64,000 nt of DNA from Aradus depressus (Eukaryota; Arthropoda; Insecta; Hemiptera; Aradidae), in the NCBI GenBank assembly GCA_963662175.1, contig OY759217.1, positions 5,644,562 to 5,708,561 on the forward strand, given 5' to 3'. A program made the translations under genes and the position numbers. The notes under the pieces were generated by a model. That model was not told the DNA's origin. It searched no databases and saw only the letters and a list, made by a program, of their open reading frames with translations. Below, one piece after another: positions 1-10,135 of this stretch (positions are counted from its first letter, which is position 1; each line of letters opens with the position of its first letter).

Positions 1-99
1 ATTTAAACCTTTTGGCCTCTCATGATGTAGGTTTGTTTGGGATATATTTACTTTTAGACAACATATTGTGTTTTAATTTCAATATTTGATTTTATTTTA

Positions 100-394
100 A
101 ACCTTAACTACGAGATCATATCGTCTACTTCCATAGCTCTTTCGTCACTTTGTTGGACATACGCCCGACTGTACTATAAGAGTTCTAAATTTTTCCTACC
201 CTAAACTTTAATTCATCTAGGATAAGAGTCTTTAACGAGTATCTGACTTTGCCTAGGCTTGGGACCATCGCTTAACGTCCCATCCGAAGTTTTTTTACCT
301 CCCACATAAAATAAACTAAGGCCTCGGCCGGGTCTTGAACCCAAGATCTTGAGCTCAGTAAGCAAGCACGAATACCACTGAGCTACCGGCGCCC
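100..394 (-). mobile_element. tRNA-derived SINE copy, nearly full length
   Basis: Right edge (minus strand) is a tRNA-like head GGGCGCCGGTAGCTCAGTGG (A-box-like TAGCTCAGTGG) followed by a B-box-like GGTTCAAGACC region. The body matches the SINE at 5952-6297 (CTTTCGTCAC, CCATCGCTTAACGTCCCATCC). Old and diverged; no clear target-site duplication (TSD). Confidence 0.8.
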
Positions 395-566
395 TCTGTC
401 GATGACAGAATTTCTAAAAGTGTGTTTTTATCTACCACAAGCCTGCTCTCTCCTCCATCGTTGGTTAATCTTTTCCTAATAATGATAATATTTATTTCAG
501 TTAAACCATAACATGATAATAGAATACGTCATACGAATGTATATACTAAGATAGCTTATAATAAAA

Positions 567-774
567 TAGATACATAAACAGATACTAACTCAGATTCTGA
601 CACTTATGTGGTTACTAATAGATACATAAACAGATACTAACTCAGATTCTGACACTTATGTGGTTACTAATAGATACATAAACAGATACTAACTCAGATT
701 CTGACACTTATGTGGTTACTAATAGATACATAAACAGATACTAACTCAGATTCTGACACTAATGTGATACTAAT
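567..774. repeat. 52-bp tandem repeat, 4 copies
   Basis: Four head-to-tail copies of a 52-bp unit beginning TAGATACATAAACAGATACT. The first three are identical by eye and the last is slightly diverged. Perfect copies imply recent expansion. Confidence 0.9.
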
Positions 775-902
775 AAGAATACTATTAAAAATATGCGATG
801 TGGCCATTACAAGACTTTCTTATACTAGCCACGCTTACAGGTCACTCTCTCTCTTTCTCTACTTTTAAATAACATTTTAAGTGGGTGGTACTGGGTATGA
901 GT

Positions 903-978
903 AGGCAAAATTTAGTACTCCGTGAGTCTGAGTTGAGCTGTTAAAGCCCAGGCATCAGAGTCACAATAACTAACTAAC
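903..978 (+). mobile_element. SINE 3'-end fragment
   Basis: Short plus-strand remnant of the tRNA-SINE tail: GTTAAAGCCCAGGCATCAGAG followed by the terminal ATAACTAACTAACT tail seen at other copies (19848, 26017). Confidence 0.6.
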
Positions 979-1059
979 TCTATGCTCTATGTCTTCTTAT
1001 CGATACAGAAAAAAAAAAAAAAAAAATTACCAAATATTTGATAAAAAGGTTTACTTACC

Positions 1060-1505
1060 ACTGTCAGAAATTTTTTGTTGAATTTTCAACAAAATTTTAT
1101 ATTTTCCGACCTCCTGATTCAAAAAATGAAAAAGAAAAGCTGCAGTAAAAAATGTATGAATCGACATGAAATTTTATACACATATAAACAGAACCCTCTA
1201 AGGTCGACACCTATGATTATCAGCCAAATCCGCCAAAGGGAAGTAGGGGATAGGGGGAGTAAATTCAAAGCCATATTAAGTACGACAATTGCTCGAAGGG
1301 GGAGAGGGGGGCAGAAAAGGGGGCACAACTTGAGTAGATACTTAAATAATTGCCGATATAATGAGTGTATCAACACAAAATTGAGTACATTCAGAAGCCA
1401 CTATTCAAGTGAAATGTTGATTCTTAGGCCAAACTGTCAATTGGCTTTGGAGGGAGAGCAGAAACGTACTGGGGAAGTACATAGCTGATGATTGACTGAC
1501 TTTGA
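1060..1505 (+). repeat. HER repeat copy (plus)
   Basis: Copy of the dispersed hairpin-ended repeat. It shows the words TTTTCCGACCTCCTGATTC, ATCGACATGAAATTTTATAC, CGCCAAAGGGAAG and the closing GGGGAAGTACATAGC. Any open frame in it is incidental to repeat sequence. Confidence 0.7.
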
Positions 1506-1940
1506 CCGGCGGAGATCATTAAAATCGTCGTATCGCGGTTGGGAAACTTTCACTCATCTTGAGCCTTCCGTGTACAGCTGCCTGTGAAACTGAAAGGCAA
1601 ACAATATTAAATTTACCTGCTTTAATCTGTATAACTTTTGGAAATTTCGTATTAAAAAGCATATGTAGATGAAAATATGGAAAGTTCACTTCTAAATTAA
1701 ACTTTTTTTCCGCTTTCATTTATTTTCCAGAAAGTCCTATCTGCATTTTAATAAAATGATTTTTTTTTTTTTTCTATTATGAAAATAAAGTGTTTTGATA
1801 AAATGAAACAACAAAATAGTATTTGCATTTTTTTTTTAGTACAATCAAAATATGTATACCAGGCTGAAAGTTTGTCTGTTGGTTTGGGCATCGTGGAAAA
1901 ATGGCTGAACATAATATGTTACATATATATATATATATAG
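1506..1940. other. No gene seen (AT-rich)
   Basis: AT-rich sequence with T-runs at 1760-1773 and a short (AT)n just before the hairpin. Nothing recognisable. Confidence 0.5.
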
Positions 1941-2011
1941 CTCTGGAAGAAATGCCGGAATCAACCAACAATATATTATATTGTTCATTGATTCCGGCAT
2001 TTCTTCCAGAG
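1941..2011. repeat. Perfect 24-bp hairpin with inner stem
   Basis: Arm 1941-1964 (CTCTGGAAGAAATGCCGGAA plus TCAA) is perfectly complementary to 1988-2011. The 23-nt loop holds a second 9-bp perfect stem (AACAATATA / TATATTGTT). The total is about 33 bp of pairing in 71 nt with one 2-nt internal mismatch. It could be a tiny foldback element, an inverted duplication or a small-RNA hairpin. Confidence 0.85.
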
Positions 2012-2416
2012 GTGTCTACTTATTTTTTTTTTCGAGAATATTTCGGGACACTTACACGTCCCTTCTTCCGGTCACTAGAAATTTTACGATGACCATGGGT
2101 CGGTCGCTTCTTCAAATAATTCCTGAGCCACACTCTTTTCTTCTTATTATTTAAAGACTCCTTCAACACTGCACACAATACAACTACGCTACTTTCAACA
2201 TCCGGGTTTGCCCTGGCAAAGAAACGAATGCGGCTATGGCTGAGTACAACGCGATGCTCCGTGCTTCCATCACGAATGTTTAGTCGACACTCAAATTTTG
2301 TGCAATATTTTTTGTGTAGTGTGAGGGGTCCACGACCATTCAATATTTTCTACAAAAATAAGCTCAATATTTGTGCTCAAAATTTTGAGCGAAATTTTTG
2401 CAGTGTGAGGGCCCCT
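2012..2416 (-). pseudogene. PIF/Harbinger-like transposase N-terminal remnant
   Basis: Minus-strand open frame 2020-2343 (107 residues) begins near a terminus-like sequence GGGGCCCTCACACTGC (2416 inward, with TTTA outside). It contains a basic segment KKKRVWLRNYLKKRPTHG, resembling the KRR-W-R...KR-x2-G motif at the start of PIF/Harbinger nucleases. The frame ends in a lysine run, and no catalytic DDE region is present. The GTGTGAGGGG motif occurs twice (2313-2330 and 2402-2416). The family call rests on motif memory and end sequence only. It could instead be a chance frame in a MITE. Confidence 0.4.
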
Positions 2417-2622
2417 TTATAGTCAGCACTTCTACTTATTGTTTTGGTACAGATTGTATTATTTTGTAGATTATTTTATTTTATCTTATTTTGTGTATAT
2501 TGCCATTTATTATTATTTTTATTTATTTATTTTTATTCTCACTGTCATCAAATTTACTTATTGTTGTATTTTAACTGATTGTAAATATACCAAATAAACC
2601 TTTTGATTTAAATTTAAAAAAA
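2417..2622. other. AT-rich, possible retroelement 3' tail
   Basis: TTTATT-rich sequence ending TACCAAATAAACC...TTTAAATTTAAAAAAAG, which resembles a polyadenylated LINE 3' end (AATAAA at about 2595). No coding part is visible. Confidence 0.35.
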
Positions 2623-2740
2623 GTATGAGATTCAGAAGCCTTATGTAAGTCAACTATTGATTTATAGCCCAATCAGTCGATGGTTTTTGGTGGGAGAGCG
2701 GAAAAATTGATTAATTCGTCCTGGGGAAGTACATTGCTGG
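2623..2740 (+). repeat. HER repeat fragment (plus)
   Basis: Terminal module with GTAAGTCAACTATTGATTTA, GGGAGAGCGGAAAAATTGAT and TGGGGAAGTACATTGC, as at the end of the complete copy near 45.5 kb. Confidence 0.65.
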
Positions 2741-2825
2741 AGATTTACCTACAAGAAGGGGAGTGGGGGTATGAAAAAGTCGTGTGTTATAATTCAGTAG
2801 GTAAAGTGCCTTCCTTGTATTACAC

Positions 2826-3153
<328 letters not shown>

Positions 3154-3196
3154 ATGTGGAGGCCACAGTCGGGGTATATGTATACCCTTATCTGTT

Positions 3197-3379
3197 GGGG
3201 GGTTGGGGGGGGGGGGGGGGGGGGGAGAGAAAAAAAAACCAAAAAACCCATTTATATGAAAAATAGCTTGTCATTTGGTAGCTCCATTAGAGAGGCAGGT
3301 TTTAGTGGTGAGGTCGTTTAGAGGAAATGTAATCTATGTGGGGTGGGGAAGGGGGGGAGGGAGGGGGGGGGGGGGGGGA
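3197..3379. repeat. Poly-G tracts
   Basis: Two G-rich tracts (about 3197-3225 and 3340-3379) separated by A-rich sequence. Poly-G/C runs recur throughout the window. Confidence 0.85.
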
Positions 3380-3547
3380 AAGTAAGAATTATGAAGAAAA
3401 ATCACAACTTCCCCCCTCTCCTTCTTCAAAAAACATAACACCAGTTTATAAGGATTACAACCATTTTGTTGTCTGACATTCATTTCTGGGGAACATATCC
3501 CGTTTTTTTAAAATTATTTTTGTAAATATGTACTGGGGGAAAAAAAA

Positions 3548-4062
3548 TAAAAGTCGTCGGTGAATCGACGCATGTACTTCCCCAGGTCGAATTTATAACT
3601 TATGACTCATGAATCTTTATACTAAATTTCATATCGATTCATTCATTACATCGGCAGTTATTGGAGTTTGATCCATCCCCCATTGATCCCTTCCCTTCCC
3701 TTCGGAATACTGCTGACTCAACGGAAAGTTATAAGGTGTCGTCCTCATGGGGTTTGGAATTGAAATTGTGTATCGATAGATTCATTGCAGTGGCAGTTAT
3801 TATTCCCTTTGGTTGATTAGGCTGAAAATTAGTAAGTATCGTCCTCATTAGGTTCAGGATAAACGTATACTATTTCGTGTTGATATATTCATGTTATCGG
3901 GAGTTATCCGGTATACAGACGCACACATAAACACATTCCGGTAGAATTTTTTTTTTTCATTTTTGTAATTAGGGGGTTGGAAAATATGAAATCCCGGTGA
4001 AAACTCAACAAGAAATTTCTCATTGATTACATAACTTCCCCTATACTTCATATCGAAGTAAA
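3548..4062 (-). repeat. HER repeat copy (minus)
   Basis: Opens with AAAGTCGTCGGTGAATCGAC and TGTACTTCCCCAG. Three modules carry TTCATT..ATCGGCAGTTATT. It closes with CATAACTTCCCCTATACTTC. Near full length, in reverse orientation. Confidence 0.8.
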
Positions 4063-4075
4063 AATTCCGGTCTCT

Positions 4076-4519
4076 GGGTCAAGACTATTCACGATAGAAT
4101 GAATATAGTTGTATTCACAAAATGGTTTTCGAGATTATTTCAGTATGGTCTTCGGTATATACCTCGAGGCCTCGCAAAATCGCATTTTATATAAAACGAG
4201 CCTTTCAGTTTTCTCTACAATTTTTGTTTGAACAGATTTCTGAATAAGTTGTAAATATAAATTTATTTAGGCTCTGAAGTAAAGTGGTCTCAGTTTTCGT
4301 CCAAAATCTAAGTTGAGAGATCTAAGTTAAGCACATGACATGTTCATCTCAAATTTCAAGTTTATTGTCCGTATATAAACGTTTCTGAATGAATGCGCTC
4401 ACAAAAATCCAATCTGACACAGACAGACATTATCGCAAAAATGGTTAAAACGTAATCAGGTAACTTTTTTGGGGGGGAGGGGGGGGGCGGGTTTGAGGGC
4501 TGATGGTATTTAGCTAGGG
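4076..4519. other. Second dispersed repeat family, no gene
   Basis: 4260-4440 shares words (AAATCTAAGTTGAG, GACATGTTCATCTCAAATTTC) with reverse-complement relatives near 28.4-28.6 kb and 42.73 kb. A G-run lies at 4470-4490. No coding sequence seen. Confidence 0.35.
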
Positions 4520-4925
4520 CTGAGAGCAGTCTATTGCCCTGTGGGTGTTGGTCCCTACAGCAGCTCTGTATCTTTAATAAAGTCCAGGATGCTGCTGCAG
4601 ATTCCCTCCATAGCCTGCCTCGGTTCCGTTATGGCAGACCCGAAGCAGTAAAACCTCTTGTTTTCTAGAGTTTTACACAGGCTTAGAATATGGAACGGAA
4701 TCTTACTTTCCTCACCACAAAGGGCTTCTAGCGATGCCCAGGTGTTTGTTCATATGACAATGTTCTGTGATCAGCCCTATCATAGTTCTTAGATTCATTC
4801 TGCTCATGTTCAGTGCTATAAAGAGTTTTGAATGTCTTTCTTTGCTTTGAGAGCCCTCTCCAGAACTGGATATGTTTCCTGGTCAGCCAATATTTTATTG
4901 GCGCCCTTGCGGTGCTCTAAGAGAT
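4520..4925 (-). pseudogene. LINE remnant: region after RNase H
   Basis: On the minus strand, 4815-4712 reads MSRMNLRTMIGLITEHCHMN then KHLGIARSPL, followed by a stop/frameshift. The next frame gives IPFHILSLCKTLENKRF and ends TELL-stop near 4548. The pattern LIT-x-HCHMNKHL ... HIL-x-LC-x-TLE-x-KR matches the Cys/His tail after RNase H in I/R1/jockey-type non-LTR retrotransposons (tail of CHL-x2-HL and H-x4-C type). At least one frameshift shows it is dead. No 3' poly-A or TSD was identified. The clade cannot be fixed from this tail. Confidence 0.65.
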
Positions 4926-4956
4926 ACCGCACAAGGGTTCCAGTCTTACAGGTTAC

Positions 4957-5035
4957 CTTGAAAAATGAAATTCCATTGAAAACTCGATTTTGAATATTCG
5001 TAACACTTCCTTATACATAAAGATATACGAAAGTG
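4957..5035 (-). repeat. HER repeat fragment (minus)
   Basis: AAATGAAATTCCATTGAAAAC followed by CACTTCCTTATAC, matching the head of the HER family in reverse. Confidence 0.55.
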
Positions 5036-5538
5036 AAAAATGGTCCATAGGATTGGCAAACCTAGTCTCATTTCTCAATTCAACTTCTTGGCAATCTCAG
5101 TATAACTCATTCTAAGAGGGTTTCATATAGATTCTTCGATCCAGAGAACTCGTAAAGTTGGAGGATATATATCTTTTAAAAGGTGGCAATTTAATCTAGA
5201 AGGAGTGATGGCTGTCAGAGAGGGCGAAGAGATCTTAGCTTTCACTCCTGAAAAATATATCAGGAAATTTTAACTGACAGAATATTTATTGGGTTAGGAG
5301 ACCGGGAAGGGTTGCCATTTTGACAAGACTAATTCGGGAAAGCGGGAGCTTCAGACCCCTATTGAAAATGCCTTGTCAACTCACATGTGAGTTATTGCTC
5401 TGTGGATTTAACGACTTTATATATATATATATGACAGACTTTCAAAATCAACATTTAAATAGTTTATCATTAATGCTGTCAATGATTAGCCTAAAAGCCC
5501 TCAACATTATGAATATGTAAAGAAAATATATTTACATA
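5036..5538. other. No gene seen
   Basis: Only an (AT) microsatellite at 5421-5431 and short incidental frames. Confidence 0.5.
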
Positions 5539-5640
5539 AAATTGTCGGTGAATCACCGGAAATGTACTTGAGAGGGATTAGTCAATTAAATTTATGCTCT
5601 TCCTCCACTCCCCTTTCATTAGATCTTCATCTCTCTCCCG
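5539..5640 (-). repeat. HER repeat fragment (minus)
   Basis: Begins AAAATTGTCGGTGAATCACC, then TGTACTTGAGAGGGATTAG, i.e. the reversed hairpin end of the family. Confidence 0.6.
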
Positions 5641-5860
5641 TATTCGCTAATTCGTCCTTATTTTATTTCCTAAATTATTCCTTTATAATCAATATTATTT
5701 ATTTTTGTTCATTTTACACACAGATGTTTATATATTTTTATAAAACATTAATTTATGTTTGACTCGACAACGTCTTATAATTTGGTAGGCCGGCATCCCA
5801 TGTTCGAAAACTGCGTTATGTTACTTTCGGTAACACGTAACACACGTATGGCGCATGCGC

Positions 5861-5881
5861 CGAGAGAGAGAGAGAGAGAGA
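5861..5881. repeat. Short (GA)n
   Basis: About 20 bp of GA in otherwise unassigned sequence between 5641 and 5938. Confidence 0.7.
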
Positions 5882-5951
5882 CAGCTGTTACTACTAATAC
5901 AGAATATAATATATTATATTATATAGCTAGTTATCCAATATTATTATTAGA

Positions 5952-6300
5952 GGTTAGGTTAGGTTTTATGACTCATGCCCGGGCTTTAACTACGAGGTCA
6001 TATCGCCTTCTACCAGAGCGCTCTTTCGTCACTCTGGTGGACATGAGCCCGACTCTACTGTGGGAGTCCTAAATTTTGCCTACCCTAAATTTTTTTTCAT
6101 CTAGGGTAGGGGTCTTTAACGAGTACCTGACATCGTACAGGCTCGGGACCATCGCTTAACGTCCCATCCGAAGGACGGCGTGCTTAAGTTTATTTTACCT
6201 CTCAGATAAAATAAACTAAGGGCCTCGGTCGGGCTACGAACCCACGACCTTGAGCTCAGAAGTCAAGCACGCTTACCACTGAGCTACCGGCGCCCTCTAT
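5952..6300 (-). mobile_element. Full-length tRNA-derived SINE with TSD
   Basis: About 346 bp. The minus-strand head is GGGCGCCGGTAGCTCAGTGG with an anticodon-arm-like region. The body contains GAGCACGCCGTCCTTCGGAT-like sequence, and the 3' tail is CATAAAACCTAACCTAACC. It is flanked by a 13-bp direct repeat TATTATTATTAGA (5939-5951 and 6301-6313). The tRNA-like promoter, fixed length and TSD show retrotransposition by a LINE partner. The tail reads (TTAGG)n-like on the plus strand, unlike copies that end in ACTAACTAA. Confidence 0.93.
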
Positions 6301-6313
6301 TATTATTATTAGA

Positions 6314-7020
6314 TATATACAGATTAATAATATTAATAATAAACTCGTTTTTTAACTATTATGCTATGAATGTTTTCTTTCTATATTGTTTTTAAATTGT
6401 TTGAAGGTTCAAAAATTTTATTGAAATGATTTGTTATATTTGATTCTTGACACTTTCGCTATCTCGCAACTCAGACGTTGTCACGCTTATTTCGCCACGC
6501 ATCGGAGTTGCACGCACCCGATTATTTTTTATTTTATCTTATTTTATTTCGTATTTTTATTTTTCTTCTGTCTCCTCACACTTTTCTATCTAGCCCCTAT
6601 TTTCTAAAATTAATTTTATTTCAAACCTTGTCTGAGCATTCTCCCTTCTCTTTTATAATCAACCATCATAAGATTATGCTCCGTCTATTTTATTAATCTA
6701 TTTTATTTTTTTCTTATTTTTTATAGATTTTTTTTTTACATATTCTCTTTTATTTATATATATATATAATATATATATATATATATACTTTTATTTTATT
6801 TTTTTCACAATTAAGCTGTTAATTTTATGTTTTTTCGTGTTAATCTTGTGTTTATCTATATTTATAGTTGTCTAGTTTTTCTCCAATGTAGCACTAATTT
6901 ATTTATTTATTTGTACGTCATATTCATACTATATTTCATTGTTTCCTGTTCTTTACTCTGCATGTATTTATTCTTAGGGGACCTCGGTCCCAGAATAATA
7001 AAAATGTTTTCATTTCATTT
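6314..7020 (+). other. AT-rich, LINE 3'-end-like at 6975-7020
   Basis: Mostly T-rich noncoding sequence with (TA)n at 6755-6787. Ends with the hairpin GGGGACCTCGGTCCC followed by AGAATAATAAAAATG, a layout typical of some non-LTR retrotransposon 3' termini. No coding remnant found. Confidence 0.35.
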
Positions 7021-7027
7021 CTTTCAT

Positions 7028-7190
7028 TTTCATTTCAAAACCAATGAACCGATTGGGCTAAAAATCGATAATTGACTTATACAGGGACTTATGAATCCTC
7101 ATACTATATTTTTTCTCGATGTATTCAATATATCGGCAGTTAGAGAAATCCAGTCGAGTCCTCATTCTCTGATCTTGTCCCCCCTTCTTT
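7028..7190 (-). repeat. HER repeat fragment (minus)
   Basis: Contains AACCGATTGGGCTAAAAATC, ACTTATACAGGGACTTATGA and ATATCGGCAGTTA in family order. Confidence 0.6.
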
Positions 7191-7319
7191 TTTTTTCATA
7201 TATTTCGAAAATAATTTAATAGCTCAAACATTTTATATGAGAAAAATTTCCAGGCAAAAAGGCCGAAGAGGAAAAATTGTGGGAGAGTTAAAATTTAGTT
7301 GATTAGAAATAATTCGATG

Positions 7320-8310
7320 TTAGGAATGACACTGCCGGTGATTCACCGACGAATTTTTACTTAACCAGATATAAAAAGTATAAGGGAAGTTATGTAATCT
7401 GTCAGAAATTTCATATAAAAAGTATAACGGAAGTTATGTAATCGGTCAGAAATTTCATGCTGAGTTTTCACTGGAATTTCATGTTTTCCGACCTCCAGAT
7501 TCCAAAAATGAGAAGAAATCTGTCTGTGTGAGTAATGCTTCTAGGAACTTTCTATTCCTAGTTTGAGTAATACTTCTAGAAATGTTCTATTCGTAGATTG
7601 AGTAATGCTTCTAGGAACTTTATATTCCTAGTTTGAGTAATACTTCTAGGAACGTTCTATTCCTAGTTTGAGTAATACTTCTAGGAACGTTCTATTCGTA
7701 GTTTGAGTAATGCTTCTAGGAACTTTCTATTCCTAGTTTGAGTAATACTTCTAGGAACTTTCTATTCCTAGTTTGAGTAATACTTCTAGGAACTTTCTAT
7801 TCCTAGTTTGAGTAATACTTCTAGGAACTTTCTATTCCTAGTTTGAGTAATACTTCTAGGAACTTTCTATTCCTAGTTTGAGTAATGCTTCTAATTCGAT
7901 AAATAGAGTCCGCACGGTAGTATATACCAGTTGGCTAGAAGCTCGGTATGTTTCGTCCATGTTTTCTGACCTCCAGATTCCAAAAATGTGAAGATAAGTT
8001 TATCTGTCTGTGTGCCTGTGAACACGATATCTCCCGAAGGGATGAATGTACCAGCACGAAATTTTATGTGTGTATTTAGAACCCTTTAAAGACGGCACAT
8101 GGATTAAAACAAAAACTCTAATAACTGCCGTTGTAATGAATGCATCGACACAAAATTTGGTATGACTATTTAGAAGCCACTACGTAAGTCAAATATTGAG
8201 TTTAAGCTCAAACTGTAGATTGCCTTTGGAGGGAGAGCGAAAACGGAATTGATTAACAACTGCTGGGGAAGTACATAGCCGGTTGATCCGACGACTTTTT
8301 TATTTTACTT
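7320..8310 (+). repeat. Composite HER copy carrying a minisatellite
   Basis: A hairpin end (GCCGGTGATTCACCGACGA, 7330-7352) is followed by a head (AAGGGAAGTTATGTAATC) duplicated at 7368-7410 and 7412-7450, the 35-bp minisatellite, then the rest of the family (GTGAACACGATATCTCCCG, AATGCATCGACACAAAATTT) ending GGGGAAGTACATAGCCGG (8260-8284). Confidence 0.7.
7528..7892. repeat. 35-bp minisatellite, about 10 copies
   Basis: Unit GAGTAATACTTCTAGGAACT plus TTCTATTCCTAGTTT, lightly diverged (ATAC/ATGC, CTTT/CGTT). The same unit occurs inverted in only about 2-3 copies at 14850-14935, with the same flank (CCGCACGGTAGTATA), so this array has expanded or the other has contracted. Confidence 0.93.
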
Positions 8311-8471
8311 TAAAATGAAAGAGTGAGAAGGATAAATGTTGAATGGGAGAGGTGTTGTAAAATGAGCCCATGAGATGCACATAAAGTTGTGTGGCCGCTT
8401 TAGCTCCAGACGAATGGCCGCATCCAGATCACGTACCTCGGATTTACCTACACTTCTGGTCCCGACCAGAT

Positions 8472-8504
<33 letters not shown>

Positions 8505-8639
8505 CAACAGTTTTTAACCTACTTTCCACAGCTTATGACTTGAGAGTACTGTACAGGTTGAATCACCGACAATGATATAACAATTATAATTACAAAAAAC
8601 AACGAAAAAGCTACAAGATACATAGTAAACTAATTTTTG
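8311..8639. other. No gene seen; (TA)n at 8477-8505
   Basis: A TA microsatellite and unassigned sequence; a short HER-like TGAATCACCGACAATG lies at 8560-8575. Confidence 0.5.
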
Positions 8640-9266
8640 AAGGATTCTGAGGAACCATTACAAAGTTTTAAGAAGGATTCTGAGGAACCATTACAAAGTT
8701 TTAAGAAGGATTCTGAGGAACCATTACAAAGTTTTAAGAAGGATTCTGAGGAACCATTACAAAGTTTTAAGAAGGATTCTGAGGAACCATTACAAAGTTT
8801 TAAGAAGGATTCTGAGGAACCATTACAAAGTTTTAAGAAGGATTCTGAGGAACCATTACAAAGTTTTAAGAAGGATTCTGAGGAACCATTACAAAGTTTT
8901 AAGAAGGATTCTGAGGAACCATTACAAAGTTTTAAGAAGGATTCTGAGGAACCATTACAAAGTTTTAAGAAGGATTCTGAGGAACCATTACAAAGTTTTA
9001 AGAAGGATTCTGAGGAACCATTACAAAGTTTTAAGAAGGATTCTGAGGAACCATTACAAAGTTTTAAGAAGGATTCTGAGGAACCATTACAAAGTTTTAA
9101 GAAGGATTCTGAGGAACCATTACAAAGTTTTAAGAAGGATTCTGAGGAACCATTACAAAGTTTTAAGAAGGATTATGAGGAACCATTACAAAGTTTTAAG
9201 AAGGATTCTGAGGAACCATTACAAAGTTTTAAGAAGGATTCTGAGGAACCATTACAAAGTTTTAAG
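8640..9266. repeat. 33-bp minisatellite, 19 copies (11-residue unit)
   Basis: Nineteen almost identical 33-bp units (AAGGATTCTGAGGAACCATT plus ACAAAGTTTTAAG). Because 33 is a multiple of 3, one plus-strand frame stays open through the array as repeated KDSEEPLQSFK, with one D-S to D-Y change near 9172. The frame has no ATG, is preceded by an in-frame TAA at 8631 and stops just after the array, so I treat it as noncoding DNA. A spliced exon cannot be excluded. Confidence 0.95.
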
Positions 9267-9300
9267 AATGTTTATAACAAATATATTTAAATAAAACAAA

Positions 9301-9480
9301 CTTATTTTTTGAAATGTTGTCTATTCCACTAAAGATATTTATATAACTACTGGTTTCGGCCTCACACCATCGTCAGGTCTAGTTATGAACTCTTAACTTA
9401 TGACCTGACGATGGTGTGAGGCCGAAACCGGTAGTTTTATAAATATCTTTAGTGGAATAGACAATATTTCAAAAAATAAG
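9301..9480. mobile_element. Foldback (inverted-repeat) element
   Basis: Left arm 9301-9379 and right arm 9400-9480 are inverted copies of about 80 bp with only a few mismatches, starting CTTATTTTTTGAAAT and meeting at a short loop. Each arm holds ATCGTCAGGTC and GCCGAAACC-type words. The structure is MITE- or foldback-like. Confidence 0.85.
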
Positions 9481-9496
9481 TTTTTTTATTTATTTA

Positions 9497-10135
9497 TTAC
9501 AATCTTCCAACCAAGTCCGCTACCTCGGGTTTTACCTAGACAGTAGACTAACGTGGAACCCACATACACGACTTAAACGACAAGAACTGAATCGAAGATA
9601 CGGACTGTTACGTCGATTATTTGGACCAAAATCAAAACTGACAACTAACAACAAACTTACGATTTACAAGACCATACGTCCCATCTGGACGTACGGACTC
9701 GAACTTTGGGGTGCAGCTAAACAGTCGAACATCAATCGAATCCAAGCATTCCAGTCCAAACTCCTGCGACGAATTATCAACGGTCCTTTCTACATTACCA
9801 ATAAAGTCCTACACAGAGATCTCAATATTCCCACTGTCAACGAACTAATCCAATCCCGATTCCAAACATTTCACAGAAACCTTTCTTACCATTCAAATCC
9901 TCTCGCTCAAGCCCTATCCTATCATTCCCATCCTGACAATCCTCCCCGCCGCTTGAACAGGAGGTGGCCTCGCGATCTTCTCTGAGGATAGTGAATGGTG
10001 AAACTTAACTTTCGAGGGAGTGTCAGCGCTGGCTGGCTTCTCCCATCAAGTGACGTTATTTTTTTTTTCTTTTGTCCACATATTTGCTCATTATGTATAT
10101 ATTGTATATAGATGGCAAATAAAAAAAAAAATATA
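9497..10135 (+). mobile_element. 5'-truncated jockey-like LINE
   Basis: Coding tail (9500-9984), a 3' UTR with the GGGAGTGTCAGCGCTGGCTGG hairpin region and a polyadenylated end (GGCAAATAAAAAAAAAAA near 10112-10130). Truncation at the 5' side next to the foldback is typical of target-primed reverse transcription. A relative of its last 45 codons lies at 33033. Confidence 0.85.
9500..9984 (+). pseudogene. Jockey-like reverse transcriptase C-terminus
   Basis: An open frame of 161 codons without any ATG, cut off at its 5' end. It reads QVRYLGFYLDSRLTW, then TIYKTIRPIWTYGLELWG, then NRIQAFQSKLLRRIINGPFY, LHRDLNIPTVNELI and HPDNPPRRLNRRWPRDLL-stop. The YLG-x3-D-x2-LTW motif, the P-x-W-TYG-x2-LWG motif and the HRDL-IP-V-EI stretch are characteristic of the thumb and C-terminal region of jockey-clade reverse transcriptases. 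The frame is intact to its natural stop, so the insertion is fairly young, but the catalytic palm (YADD region), endonuclease and ORF1 are absent. It cannot work alone. Confidence 0.88.

Noticed and set aside
4460..4495. G-quadruplex promoter element
   Set aside because: A single interrupted G-run with no gene nearby; recorded only with the poly-G/C observation.
8637..9290. 217-codon ORF of a repeated 11-residue peptide
   Set aside because: No ATG (it would need a TTG start), in-frame stop just upstream, whole frame is the 33-bp minisatellite.
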